A stretch of 64,000 nucleotides of DNA, from NCBI RefSeq assembly GCF_000621605.1, contig NZ_JHXX01000001.1, positions 496,001-560,000 on the forward strand, written 5' to 3'. Under the pieces are notes generated by a model. That model worked only from the letters and a program-made list of their open reading frames with translations, had not been told where the DNA came from and made no database searches. Position 1 is the stretch's first letter; every line of letters starts with the position of its first letter. A program made the translations under genes and the position numbers. Of this stretch, positions 1 to 8,559 are shown one piece after another. The DNA is from Butyrivibrio sp. MC2021 (GTDB taxonomy: Bacteria > Bacillota > Clostridia > Lachnospirales > Lachnospiraceae).

Positions 1-652
1 CATGGGCAAAGGCTTTGACAATTGAAAGATTGCCAACCATCTCATCAACAAAGGCTGTCTGATCAGCCCTGGACTGGCTCTGTTCCTTGAACAGCTTAAA
101 GGATCTGTCAGCAATGAACTTGGCGATAAAAAGTGACAACGGTGTGAGTACCACCACCACTATTGCTATCTTAAAGTTCAGATAAAACATGAAAACCAGG
201 GTTCCGACTATGGTCACAATTCCTGTAAAAAGCTGGGAAAATCCCATGAGAAGACCGTCAGCAAAAAGGTCTACATCTGAGATTATCCTGCTTACGATAT
301 CTCCGGTTTGTTTGGAATCCAGATATTCAAAGGGCAAGATCTGAAGCTTGTCAAATGCCTCTTTTCTAACATCTCTTACAACCTGGAAGGTTATCTTGTT
401 GTTGGACTGATTCATGATCCACTGGCATATTGAAATAATGGCAATGGCAATGACCATTCTTATAATTATCGCTGCTATCCTGCCAAAATCCACAGCTCCG
501 GGACCAACGATGCAATCAATGGCATCACCGGCCAGAATAGGTACATACAGCGAAAGAAGTGCTGTAACCACAGCCAGTGTCAAGGATACAAATATCAGAA
601 AGCGATATTTTCCGGCATATTTAAGTACTTTTTTAAGGGTTCCCTTTTTCAT
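1..652 (-). CDS. ABC exporter half-transporter, second subunit (partial, N-terminal 217 residues)
   Basis: This gene runs off the left edge of the window. Translation from the ATG at 652 gives a protein beginning MKKGTLKKVLKYAGKYRF, with several hydrophobic helices and the loop motif FEYLDSKQTGDIVSRIISD typical of type IV (formerly type I) ABC exporter membrane domains. The nucleotide-binding domain lies outside the window. The start overlaps the stop of the upstream ABC gene by an ATGA junction, so the two are translationally coupled. By analogy with heterodimeric exporters such as BmrCD and TM287/288, this subunit should supply the competent catalytic site, because the upstream partner is degenerate. 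The substrate cannot be told; drugs, lipids or peptides are all possible. Confidence 0.88.
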   Translation of the reverse strand, partial: MKKGTLKKVLKYAGKYRFLIFVSLTLAVVTALLSLYVPILAGDAIDCIVGPGAVDFGRIAAIIIRMVIAIAIISICQWIMNQSNNKITFQVVRDVRKEAFDKLQILPFEYLDSKQTGDIVSRIISDVDLFADGLLMGFSQLFTGIVTIVGTLVFMFYLNFKIAIVVVVLTPLSLFIAKFIADRSFKLFKEQSQSRADQTAFVDEMVGNLSIVKAFAH

Positions 653-2373
653 ACCGCTCCCTCCTTCTTATACTGTGAATCATAAATTTCTCTGTAGAGC
701 TCGCATTCCGCCATCAGTTCTTCGTGAGTTCCGATGCCGGCTGCCTTTCCGTTATCAAGAACAATGATCTTGTCACAGTTAATTACAGAGGATGCACGCT
801 GGGATACGATAAAGGTTGTAGGGGCATTGTCCATTTTAGCAATGGCCTCCCTGAGGTTCTTATCAGTCAGATAATCCAGTGCTGAGGCGCTGTCATCAAG
901 GATAAGGATCTCAGGCTTTCTCACAAGGGCTCTTGCTATGGTAAGGCGCTGCTTCTGACCTCCGGAGAAATTCTTTCCTCCCTGAGCCACAACGTAGTCC
1001 AGCTCGTTCTCCTTGCCCTTCACAATTTCCTCAGCCTGGGCAATTCTGAGAGCCTCATAAATTTCTTCATCAGTGGCATCATTTTTGCCCCATTTTATAT
1101 TGTCTCTTATAGTCCCATGGAAAAGAACAGCCTTCTGAGGCACAATGCCTATCCTCTCCCTGAGGGCTTCAAGGCTGTATTCCTTAACATCTTTACCGTC
1201 CAGTATCACACTGCCCTTAGAGGCATCATAAAATCTGGGAATAAGATTGATAAAGGTGGTTTTACCGCTGCCGGTTCCACCGATAACGCCGATCCTGTCT
1301 CCTCTTTTTACAGTGATGCTGATGTCTTCAAGGGAGTCCTCACTGTCTCCCTGATATCTCATGCTCACCTTATCAAATACAACATGATCTTCAGTCTTAT
1401 CAAAGCTCTTTACGGTACCATCCTCCATGGATGACTTAAGCTCAAGAAGCTCCTGTACACGGTTACCGGAGGCAATGGCCTTGGTCACGGTAAGCACCAG
1501 ATTGGCAAACTTGATAAGCTCCACCAGGATCTGAGACATGTAGTTATAAAGAGCAACTATCTGTCCCTGAGAAAGCTGTCCTTCGTGAACATAGATAGCG
1601 CCGCGGTAGATAAGGAAAACCAGCGCCATATTGAGTATTGCATAGGTCACAGGATTCATCAATGCAGTGACAGATCCTACAAACTCCTGAAGATTGAGAA
1701 GGGAATTGTTCTTTTCATGGAAGTTCTTTTTCTCCTTATCTTCAAGACCGAAGGCTCTTATAACCCTGACACCGGTGTGATTTTCTCTGGTGAGGCCCAA
1801 AAGAACGTCAAGACCGCTCTGGATCTTGCCATATCTTGGGATACTCCAGGTCATGATAAATCCCACAACAGCAAAAAGAAGAATTATTGTAAAAAGAAAA
1901 ATAAGAGCCTGGCGGGCATCAATGGTAAAAGCCATCACCATAGCGCCAAATACAACGAAGGGCGATCTAAGGAGCAGTCTTATGGTGAGATTGACACCCT
2001 GCTGAACCTGATTGACATCGCTGCTCATTCTGGTGATCATGGTTGAGGTTCCAACCTTGTCCATATCTGCAAATGACAGCTTCTGAATATTCTCAAAAAG
2101 CGCCTTTTTTACCTTGGCTGCAAAGCCTGCGGCTGCCTTAGCTGCAAAAAACTGTGCTGTGATGGCACTGACGAATCCCACGAAGCAAAGGAGCACCAGT
2201 ATAAGGCACATATGTATAACATGGGACTTGTCGCCGTTGGCAATTCCCTTATCTATAAGGGATGCGATAACCAGCGGAACCATCAACTCAAAGGAAGCCT
2301 CCAGGAGCTTGAACAGCGGTCCCAATATCGTTTCTTTTTTATAACCCTTCAAAAATACCAATAATTTTTTCAT
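649..2373 (-). CDS. ABC exporter half-transporter with degenerate ATPase site
   Basis: A 574-residue half-transporter: membrane domain over roughly residues 1-310, then an ATPase domain with Walker A GGTGSGKTT, signature FSGGQKQRLTIAR and Walker B ILILDDSASALD. The residue after Walker B is Asp rather than catalytic Glu, and the switch-loop His is replaced by Gln (VSQRASS). Both changes mark the degenerate partner of a heterodimeric exporter. It is followed by the second subunit with a 4-base overlap and preceded 11 bases away by the DUF1343 lipoprotein gene, so it belongs to an operon starting at the rRNA methyltransferase. The complex should sit in the cytoplasmic membrane and export an unknown substrate. 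Confidence 0.93.
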   Translation of the reverse strand: MKKLLVFLKGYKKETILGPLFKLLEASFELMVPLVIASLIDKGIANGDKSHVIHMCLILVLLCFVGFVSAITAQFFAAKAAAGFAAKVKKALFENIQKLSFADMDKVGTSTMITRMSSDVNQVQQGVNLTIRLLLRSPFVVFGAMVMAFTIDARQALIFLFTIILLFAVVGFIMTWSIPRYGKIQSGLDVLLGLTRENHTGVRVIRAFGLEDKEKKNFHEKNNSLLNLQEFVGSVTALMNPVTYAILNMALVFLIYRGAIYVHEGQLSQGQIVALYNYMSQILVELIKFANLVLTVTKAIASGNRVQELLELKSSMEDGTVKSFDKTEDHVVFDKVSMRYQGDSEDSLEDISITVKRGDRIGVIGGTGSGKTTFINLIPRFYDASKGSVILDGKDVKEYSLEALRERIGIVPQKAVLFHGTIRDNIKWGKNDATDEEIYEALRIAQAEEIVKGKENELDYVVAQGGKNFSGGQKQRLTIARALVRKPEILILDDSASALDYLTDKNLREAIAKMDNAPTTFIVSQRASSVINCDKIIVLDNGKAAGIGTHEELMAECELYREIYDSQYKKEGAV

Positions 2374-2384
2374 ATTTTCCTCAA

Positions 2385-3866
2385 TTACTCAAAGTCTGTA
2401 TATAATAAATATTCCCTGCGCTTTTGCTTAAAGGTGCTTAGTTCATCGGCCCAGGCAGCCTTTATTTCTTCGGAAGAACGCCCTTCTTCTATCATAAGTC
2501 TGACAGAATCAGTGCCCATAAGATAATCGATCCAGTAGTGGCCGTCATTATACCTGCTTCCCCAGAATGAAACACTGCTGTCCATTGCGAAAACAGAACG
2601 ATAAGCATCTATCAGATAATCAAGCTGAATCCCTTCATTTTGGATATCACTTAAGGATAATTCTCTCAGATCTTTTCCAAAGCAAGTTTTATCCTGATAC
2701 ATAGGACTAACGGCACCTTCCATGGACACCGGTGTAAAATTATAATCGTATTCCGGCATATCAGCAAGGTATGGACTTCCATAGGTCTCAAAGGGATTCT
2801 CTGTTCCTCTTCCCACAGATACCACAGTATTTTCAAAAAGGCAGGTAGACGGATACAGATACACAGCTCTCATGTCCTTAAGATTGGGTGATGGAGCCTT
2901 TATCAGATTATGTCTGGTGTTATGGTCATAGCCAAGGCATGGGATCACAGTCAGGTCACAGGAATCCTTGCCTGATCTGAGCCAGCCTTCGCCGTTTATC
3001 ATCTGTGCCAGTTCTCCCAGGGTCATACCATGGGCAACCGGAATAGGAAGTTTACCCACATTGGAAATATACTCATCACGAAGAATGGGCCCATCAACAA
3101 AAAAGCCGTTGGGATTGGGCCTGTCCAGAATAATCACTGCCTTCCCCTGCTCTGCACAGGCATCCATAAGATCAAACATGGTGATATAGTAGGTGTAAAA
3201 TCTAAGTCCCACATCCTGAATATCAACCACTAGAACATCAAATTTGTCCAAAGTCTCGTCGGAAACAGCCTTACTGCGGTTATCTTCATAGAGAGAAAGA
3301 AGCGGAACACCGGTCTTTGGGTCAATTGAGTCATCCACTCCTTCACCGGCATCCTTGGTTCCTCTAAAGCCATGCTCGGGAGATAAAACGCAGGCTACAT
3401 CCACGTCCTGTCTGATAAGGGCATCCAGCTCATGTTCGCCGTAGGTCACATCCCCGCCCTGATCATCCTTGCCAAAGTGAATGAGATCAGTCCCCTCCCC
3501 GGCAGCATCATAATCAAAGGAACACTCATCCCCCACAATACCGGACTGATTTGAGAAAAGAGCTACTCTCTTGCCTTCAAGAAGAGGAAGGTATTCCTCA
3601 AAACGCTCATCCCCAAGAGTCAGAGCTTCTTCGATATTGTCATTATTATTTTCTTCCGCAGATACGTTGTCTGAAGCTTCATCAGCCGCAGATTCCGAAG
3701 CTTCTGAAATTTCAGTCGGAGCATCTTCTATGTTTTCAAAAACGCTGCCGGTATCAGCCTCATAAGAAACATTACTTACTTCAGATTCCCCACAGGCAGC
3801 GAAAGTTCCTGCGGCAATTATTGAAGCTAAGATAACACCTAGTTTTTTAGAGTATCCTCTTATCAT
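2385..3866 (-). CDS. DUF1343 (NamZ-like) lipoprotein
   Basis: 493 residues. The N-terminus carries a lipoprotein signal peptide ending in the lipobox AAC, with the lipidated Cys near residue 25. A low-complexity acidic Ser/Ala/Glu linker follows (about 30-80), and then a DUF1343 domain with motifs SNQSGIVG, LSPEHGFRG, VVDIQDVGLRFYTY and ILDRPNPNG. The characterised family member NamZ of Bacillus is an exo-beta-N-acetylmuramidase that removes terminal MurNAc from cell-wall fragments, so a role in peptidoglycan turnover at the outer membrane face is likely by family, not shown here. The start overlaps the stop of the upstream methyltransferase gene (ATGA). The acidic linker may reach into the wall. 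Confidence 0.88.
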   Translation of the reverse strand: MIRGYSKKLGVILASIIAAGTFAACGESEVSNVSYEADTGSVFENIEDAPTEISEASESAADEASDNVSAEENNNDNIEEALTLGDERFEEYLPLLEGKRVALFSNQSGIVGDECSFDYDAAGEGTDLIHFGKDDQGGDVTYGEHELDALIRQDVDVACVLSPEHGFRGTKDAGEGVDDSIDPKTGVPLLSLYEDNRSKAVSDETLDKFDVLVVDIQDVGLRFYTYYITMFDLMDACAEQGKAVIILDRPNPNGFFVDGPILRDEYISNVGKLPIPVAHGMTLGELAQMINGEGWLRSGKDSCDLTVIPCLGYDHNTRHNLIKAPSPNLKDMRAVYLYPSTCLFENTVVSVGRGTENPFETYGSPYLADMPEYDYNFTPVSMEGAVSPMYQDKTCFGKDLRELSLSDIQNEGIQLDYLIDAYRSVFAMDSSVSFWGSRYNDGHYWIDYLMGTDSVRLMIEEGRSSEEIKAAWADELSTFKQKRREYLLYTDFE

Positions 3867-5266
3867 AAATTGATCCTCAGTCCCTTAGGGTAATGGTTCT
3901 TGAGCATGCCTCCTGCGGCCTTGGCCCAGCCTATGCTGTAGCCATCCACAAGAATAAGACGCCAGCCCTTTTCCTTTTTATCAAGGCCTCGAAGGGTCTG
4001 TCCGTTTAAAAAGGCATCTATCTCAGAGGAGTCTCCCTCAAAGTCCACAGCTGCCTGTACCTCTTCTTTCTTAAGAGCCAGTGCCAGGGCATGGGAAGGT
4101 TCAAATCTATCCTTCTTGATGGTTCCCAAATGAAGTCCCGGTCTCATAACCTTGAGGCCATTGGGTGATGGCATGTTCTCCGGAGCCAGATACATCTGAT
4201 CTCCGAACATAAAGATTGTTCCCTTGAGACTGTCAGAGTCCTTCAAAGTCTCTTTTGCAAACTCTTCAAAAACCTTCTTCTCTGAGTTGGAGGCCTCTTT
4301 CACCCTGCCTCCGGGCACGTATCTGTTGTGATCCGAGGAAGGAAGCTTGCCCTCTCTCTTAAGAACACATAAAAAATGACCTTCACCCTTTACCTTATGG
4401 GGCCAGAGTCTTACAGTCTTCGAAATCTCTTTAGATAAAGTCTCACCGGCATCAGTCCAGGAAGGTCTTCCGGCCTCCATGCCGCCCACAAGCTGAAGCT
4501 GTTCCACATGGAAGTCAGGATGCTTTTTCAAAAACTCAAGGATAGAATTCTCATTCTCATCCACAGAGAAGGTACAGGTTGAATAACAAAGAGTTCCTCC
4601 CGGAAGCAGCATTTTCTCTGCACAGTCCAGGATTTCAGCCTGCCTCTCGGCGCAGAGCTTCACATTTTCAGGGCTCCACTCTCCGAAAGCCACCTCATTT
4701 TTCCTGAACATACCCTCTCCGGAGCAGGGGGCATCCACCAGAATCTTGTCAAAATATCCATGAAAAACCTCTGAAAGATGCTGAGGTGTCTCATTGGTCA
4801 CCAGGGCATTCTTTATCCCCAGCCTCTCTATATTGAGGGAAAGAATCTTGGCCCTGTCACGATTTATCTCATTGGTCACCAGGATTCCCTCGCCCTTCAT
4901 GGCAACTGCTATCTGAGTTGACTTACCCCCGGGTGCCGCACAAAGGTCAAGTATCTTCTCTCCTGGCTGGGGATCAAGGAAATGCACCGGCGCCATGGCA
5001 CTGGGTTCCTGAATATAATAAAGCCCCGCCTCATGATATGGGTGCTTGCCGGGAGTATCACTGTTTTCATAGTAGTAGCCGTTCTCCTCCCAGGGCACCT
5101 GCTCACTACAGGATGGGAACTTCTCTGTAACAGACTTATCAGCCTTAAGAGTGTTGATACGCAAAGCATGATATCTGGCATCATCCCCAAAGCTGTCTAT
5201 AAACTCATCATATTCTTCATTAGACAGAGAATTTCTCATTCTCTCCTTAAACAATTCCGGTAACAT
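3863..5266 (-). CDS. rsmF: 16S rRNA m5C methyltransferase, RsmF/NOL1-NOP2-Sun family
   Basis: About 467 residues. The SAM-binding motif DLCAAPGGKSTQIA, motif IV DAPCSGEGMFRKN and the catalytic motif YSTCTFS with the second Cys identify an RNA cytosine-5 methyltransferase. The C-terminal third (about 300-467), ending near GWAKAAGGMLKNHYPKG, matches the PUA-like tail found in RsmF-type enzymes. The start was placed at the ATG at 5266 (MLPELFKERM) because an AGAGGA ribosome binding site lies just upstream of it; the in-frame ATG 15 bases further upstream would place that site inside the gene. The target is probably a cytosine of 16S rRNA, but the exact position cannot be read from sequence. It heads the operon with the lipoprotein and ABC exporter. 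Confidence 0.9.
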   Translation of the reverse strand: MLPELFKERMRNSLSNEEYDEFIDSFGDDARYHALRINTLKADKSVTEKFPSCSEQVPWEENGYYYENSDTPGKHPYHEAGLYYIQEPSAMAPVHFLDPQPGEKILDLCAAPGGKSTQIAVAMKGEGILVTNEINRDRAKILSLNIERLGIKNALVTNETPQHLSEVFHGYFDKILVDAPCSGEGMFRKNEVAFGEWSPENVKLCAERQAEILDCAEKMLLPGGTLCYSTCTFSVDENENSILEFLKKHPDFHVEQLQLVGGMEAGRPSWTDAGETLSKEISKTVRLWPHKVKGEGHFLCVLKREGKLPSSDHNRYVPGGRVKEASNSEKKVFEEFAKETLKDSDSLKGTIFMFGDQMYLAPENMPSPNGLKVMRPGLHLGTIKKDRFEPSHALALALKKEEVQAAVDFEGDSSEIDAFLNGQTLRGLDKKEKGWRLILVDGYSIGWAKAAGGMLKNHYPKGLRINL

Positions 5267-5330
5267 ATATCCTCTTTCCATAACTAAAAATCGACGAAAA
5301 CACTTCTATTAGTATAACACTCTCCCCATA

Positions 5331-5357
5331 GAAAACGCCACCGCGTGAGCAGTGGCG
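5331..5357 (-). terminator. Intrinsic terminator after the DtxR/MntR gene
   Basis: On the minus strand a CGCCAC stem pairs with GTGGCG around a 10-base loop and is followed by TTTTC. It lies about 20 bases beyond the stop codon of the metalloregulator and isolates it from the methyltransferase operon downstream. Confidence 0.75.
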
Positions 5358-5377
5358 CACATAAGCAATATTCAGTT

Positions 5378-5749
5378 TTACTTTTCTTCATGTTCCTTTA
5401 TATACTTCTTGATTCCCTTAAAGGTCTCATGACTAATGATGTGCTCAATCCTGCAGGCATCTGCCTCAGCGATCTTCTCATTGACACCTGTAGTCATCAT
5501 AAGGAACTTGGTGATGTTGGTGTGTTTGGCATAAACAGCCTTGGCAGTCTTAAGTCCCTCATCTGTAAGGTTAAGAGAGCCGTCATCCTCCATGACAATA
5601 AGTCCGTTTTCCTTGAGAATGCCTACAGCTCTTGAAACACTGGGTCTTGAAAAGCCCAGCTCTGTGGCAACATCTATAGAACGGACAACGCCCTTCTTTT
5701 TCTTAAGAAGGTAAATGGTCTCGATATAGTCTTCACCTGATTCGTGCAT
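5378..5749 (-). CDS. DtxR/MntR-family metal-dependent transcriptional regulator
   Basis: 123 residues: an N-terminal winged helix-turn-helix (about 1-63) and a metal-binding/dimerisation domain (about 64-123), with no SH3-like C-terminal domain. That is the MntR layout (about 140 residues). Aligned by eye to MntR and DtxR, the metal ligands are Asp7, Glu10, His76, Cys99, Glu102 and His103. Asp7 matches the Mn-specific MntR position, whereas Cys99 matches the iron-sensing DtxR position, where Bacillus MntR has Glu. Metal specificity is therefore unclear from sequence. No metal transporter gene lies next to it. It is a monocistronic gene with its own terminator. Confidence 0.9.
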   Translation of the reverse strand: MHESGEDYIETIYLLKKKKGVVRSIDVATELGFSRPSVSRAVGILKENGLIVMEDDGSLNLTDEGLKTAKAVYAKHTNITKFLMMTTGVNEKIAEADACRIEHIISHETFKGIKKYIKEHEEK

Positions 5750-5871
5750 AACATACCCCCGTACATTATTCTTATTATTCTAATTGTATTGTACGCAACC
5801 CAAATATGCAAGAGTTTAATCAGATAAAATATATCACACTTCACATAAGCTATGATTGCTTTTAAGCCAAA

Positions 5872-6471
5872 TCATAATTCATACCAGACACATCTCACCG
5901 AATAAATTCTGTTACTATACTCTTTTAATGTAGTATACGTATCTTTAAGCGGGTCCATACAGATATATTCCCCATTTTCAGCGCCTATGATCAGCACAAA
6001 ATGATGGTAACTAAAAAGAGATTTTCTATGAATCTTCACTATTGGATACCTTCCCTTGGACAGGCATTCGTCTATGTATCCAGCATCTAGGCCGCTATAT
6101 ACTTCCGCATTAAATCCCGGCAACTGATCAATTGCTCCCCACTGCATATTCCCGGCAGCATCAAACACACCGTTTTCAGATAAATAGGTAACCAGTCCTC
6201 CTGGAGATAATGGATTGCTGCTACCGGAAATAGCTGAGGCTATACATGTTGTTATACACCCAGACGACTCCATAGTATATTTGGAGTCTCCCAAATGTAA
6301 TTTTCTCCATCTGTCATCATCCTGTCGGTAATGAACCATTATTTCCGGCACTGGATAATCCACTTCACATTTCACATTAAGGCCACCGCGGTTCTTCACA
6401 ACCTGTGATATATATACCAACATAAAAATTGCCAAGACTATTCCGCATACAATAATTATTTTTTTACGCAT
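5872..6471 (-). CDS. Membrane-anchored C39-like cysteine peptidase
   Basis: 199 residues with one N-terminal membrane segment (about 5-24) and an extracellular domain of the C39-like papain fold. Visible catalytic elements are a Gln/Asp-rich YRQDDDRW stretch upstream, the nucleophile Cys in SSGCITTCIAS (about residue 72), the His in YHHFVLI (about 158) and the Asp in YICMDPL. The segment GENGEYICMDPL followed by a final aromatic strand is typical of the Peptidase_C39_2 family of Firmicutes. The substrate is unknown. There is no adjacent bacteriocin exporter, so it is not a leader-processing ABC domain. It is separated from RNase Y by a terminator. Confidence 0.8.
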   Translation of the reverse strand: MRKKIIIVCGIVLAIFMLVYISQVVKNRGGLNVKCEVDYPVPEIMVHYRQDDDRWRKLHLGDSKYTMESSGCITTCIASAISGSSNPLSPGGLVTYLSENGVFDAAGNMQWGAIDQLPGFNAEVYSGLDAGYIDECLSKGRYPIVKIHRKSLFSYHHFVLIIGAENGEYICMDPLKDTYTTLKEYSNRIYSVRCVWYEL

Positions 6472-6513
6472 ATCCTGTTAGTCCTTCTCCTCGTTGTAAC
6501 AATCCCCAGAACC

Positions 6514-6542
6514 TAAAAGAGGCTATCCTTACGGATAGCCTC
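6514..6542 (-). terminator. Intrinsic terminator of rny
   Basis: A perfect 10-bp stem (GAGGCTATCC with GGATAGCCTC, TTAC loop) followed on the minus strand by TTTTA lies about 40 bases after the rny stop codon. Confidence 0.88.
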
Positions 6543-6578
6543 TCCACTACATTTTCATTTTAATGTGATGCAGCCTGA

Positions 6579-8126
6579 TTACTTTGCATAATCTGTTGCT
6601 CTGCTCTCTCTGATAATATTGACCTTGATCTGTCCGGGATATTCCATCTCGTCCTCGATCTTCTTGGCAATATCGCGAGCCATAAGCACCATATCTGCAT
6701 CTGAAACCTGCTCAGGAACAACCATTACTCTGACTTCTCTGCCGGCCTGAATAGCAAATGAGTGATCAACACCCTTAAAGCTATTAGTAATGTCCTCGAG
6801 TTCTTTAAGTCTGGATGTGTAAGTCTCAAGTGTCTCTCTTCTTGCTCCGGGTCTAGCTGATGAAATTGTGTCAGCAGCCTGTACCAGAACTGCAATAAGA
6901 GACTGGGGTTCAACGTCACCGTGGTGAGCTTCTACCGCATTGATAACAGTCTGTGATTCTTTATACTTCTTACATATTTCAACACCAAGCTGAATATGTG
7001 ATCCTTCAAGTTCATGGTCTACAGCTTTTCCAATATCATGTAAGAGACCTGCTCTCTTAGCAACTCTAACATCAAGTCCAAGTTCTGATGCCAGGAGTCC
7101 GCAAAGCTGAGCAACCTCAACAGAATGCTTAAGGCAGTTCTGTCCATAACTGGTTCTGAATTTCATTCGTCCAAGAATCTTAACAACTTCCGGATGAAGT
7201 CCGTGAACACCTGCCTCAATAGCAGCATTTTCACCTTCCTCTTTGATCTTGGCAGCTACTTCTTTCTGCGCCTTCTCAACCATCTCTTCGATTCTAGCCG
7301 GATGAATACGTCCGTCTACAATAAGCTTCTCAAGAGCTATACGGGCAACTTCACGGCGGATAGGATCAAATCCGGAAATAACCACAGCTTCCGGTGTGTC
7401 ATCGATTATAAGATCAACACCGGTCATTGTCTCAAGGGTTCTGATGTTTCTTCCCTCTCTACCAATGATTCGACCTTTCATCTCATCATTTGGCAGCTGT
7501 ACTACAGATATTGTTGTCTCGGAAACGTGATCTGCTGCACAACGCTGAATTGCGTTTACAACGATTTCCTTGGCTCTCTTATCTGCTTCTTCCTTTGCCT
7601 CAGCTTCCATGTTTTTGATCATGAGAGCTGATTCATGCTTAACATCATCTTCTACGATCTTTAAAAGATACTCTTTTGCCTGCTCGGAGGTTAAGCCAGA
7701 GATTTTCTCAAGTTCCTGTACTCTCTGTTCGTTTAGTTTCGCAACCTCTTCACTCTTCTTGTTGATTGCCTCTTCACGGGCATTCAAACTCTGCTCTTTT
7801 CGCTCAATCGCTTCGGATCTCTTCTCGACGTTTTCCTCTTTCTGCTGAACTCTTCTTTCAGAACGCTGAACCTCATTTCTTCGGTCTTTGACTTCCTTCT
7901 CAAGATCGTTACGAGTTTTCAGTGCCTCTTCCTTTACTTCAAGAAGTTTCTCTCTCTTCGTATCTTCAGCAGTCTTGAGTGCTTCGTCAATAATCTTTCT
8001 TGCCCTCTCCTCAGCGCTACCGATCTTACCCTCAGTTACCTTTTTCTGGTAAGCAGTGGATAAAAACCATGTCACACATGCAGTCAGGAGAAGGGTTACT
8101 ACTACTGCAATAACAGTACCGATCAT
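6579..8126 (-). CDS. rny: Ribonuclease Y
   Basis: 515 residues, the normal length for this endoribonuclease, which starts bulk mRNA decay at the membrane in Firmicutes. Order: one N-terminal transmembrane helix (about 3-22), a long charged coiled coil (about 30-205), a KH RNA-binding domain with [12 protein letters not shown] (about 217-228), and an HD domain with the metal-binding pair in [12 protein letters not shown] (about 360). The start ATG at 8126 has a GGAGG site a little far upstream (about 12 bases). In many Firmicutes rny lies close to recA, as it does here, with recX and recA just beyond on the same strand. Confidence 0.97.
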   Translation of the reverse strand: MIGTVIAVVVTLLLTACVTWFLSTAYQKKVTEGKIGSAEERARKIIDEALKTAEDTKREKLLEVKEEALKTRNDLEKEVKDRRNEVQRSERRVQQKEENVEKRSEAIERKEQSLNAREEAINKKSEEVAKLNEQRVQELEKISGLTSEQAKEYLLKIVEDDVKHESALMIKNMEAEAKEEADKRAKEIVVNAIQRCAADHVSETTISVVQLPNDEMKGRIIGREGRNIRTLETMTGVDLIIDDTPEAVVISGFDPIRREVARIALEKLIVDGRIHPARIEEMVEKAQKEVAAKIKEEGENAAIEAGVHGLHPEVVKILGRMKFRTSYGQNCLKHSVEVAQLCGLLASELGLDVRVAKRAGLLHDIGKAVDHELEGSHIQLGVEICKKYKESQTVINAVEAHHGDVEPQSLIAVLVQAADTISSARPGARRETLETYTSRLKELEDITNSFKGVDHSFAIQAGREVRVMVVPEQVSDADMVLMARDIAKKIEDEMEYPGQIKVNIIRESRATDYAK

Positions 8127-8454
8127 TACAGGAGCACCTCCTTATTCAATTTTCATTGTACAATATTTTGTATATCAAGCATTGAAAATGCCTAGTCATA
8201 TACAATTTTACAACATATAAATTTTACCTTTTCTATGATGTAGTGTCAAGGTAGCACTTCACAATTTCGTCATAATTTAGGCTTCTATATTAAGGGTTAT
8301 GACAAATTGAAAAATAACCACAGGAAATTTTATCCTTCTCAGATTTAAACTTTCATTTTCAAATCAATTTGGCATTATTTTCTATTCCCACCAAAAACTC
8401 ATTATGATATAAATATCACTAACGTAAAAACGTTTTATGAAGGGAGAGATAATA
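8127..8454. other. Divergent intergenic region between rny and the microprotein gene
   Basis: 328 bases with no credible longer coding region. It is AT-rich and must hold the minus-strand rny promoter, although no strong -35/-10 pair stands out for it. Small inverted repeats are visible, such as AACGT-AAAA-ACGTT at 8421-8434 just before the microprotein ribosome binding site. Confidence 0.5.
8385..8413 (+). promoter_or_regulatory. Candidate sigma-A promoter of the microprotein gene
   Basis: TTCCCA (8385-8390), a 17-base spacer, then TATAAA (8408-8413). The -10 is good and the -35 is weak. It would give a leader of roughly 35 bases to the TTG start at 8455. No flagellar sigma-28 type promoter was recognised. 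Confidence 0.4.
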
Positions 8455-8544
8455 TTGTCAGCAACAGATAGCAACGCACTGCTTTCACAGGCAGAAATAG
8501 ATAAGCTCATCAAGCAGATGGAGGAAGAAAAGAAAGCTCAGTGA
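8455..8544 (+). CDS. 29-residue protein with a FliM-like N-terminal EIDxL motif
   Basis: A TTG start at 8455 is preceded at 6 bases by GGGAGAG, a good ribosome binding site, and the frame is open for 29 codons to TGA. The peptide contains the segment LLSQAEIDKLI followed by a charged helix rich in Lys and Glu. This resembles the conserved N-terminus of FliM and FliY (LSQxEIDALL), the segment that binds phosphorylated CheY. No FliM body follows and no flagellar gene is nearby, so it is either a stand-alone small protein, a remnant, or chance similarity. Its stop lies 15 bases from the convergent recX stop. The coding call rests on the ribosome binding site and motif only. Confidence 0.6.
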   Translation: MSATDSNALLSQAEIDKLIKQMEEEKKAQ

Positions 8545-8559
8545 AACGGCTGATCCTTT

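Noticed and set aside
5820-5875. Hairpin ATGATTtGGCTT/AAGCaAATCAT after the peptidase gene as a terminator
   Set aside because: Imperfect stem and no clear T-run; reported confidence would be too low.
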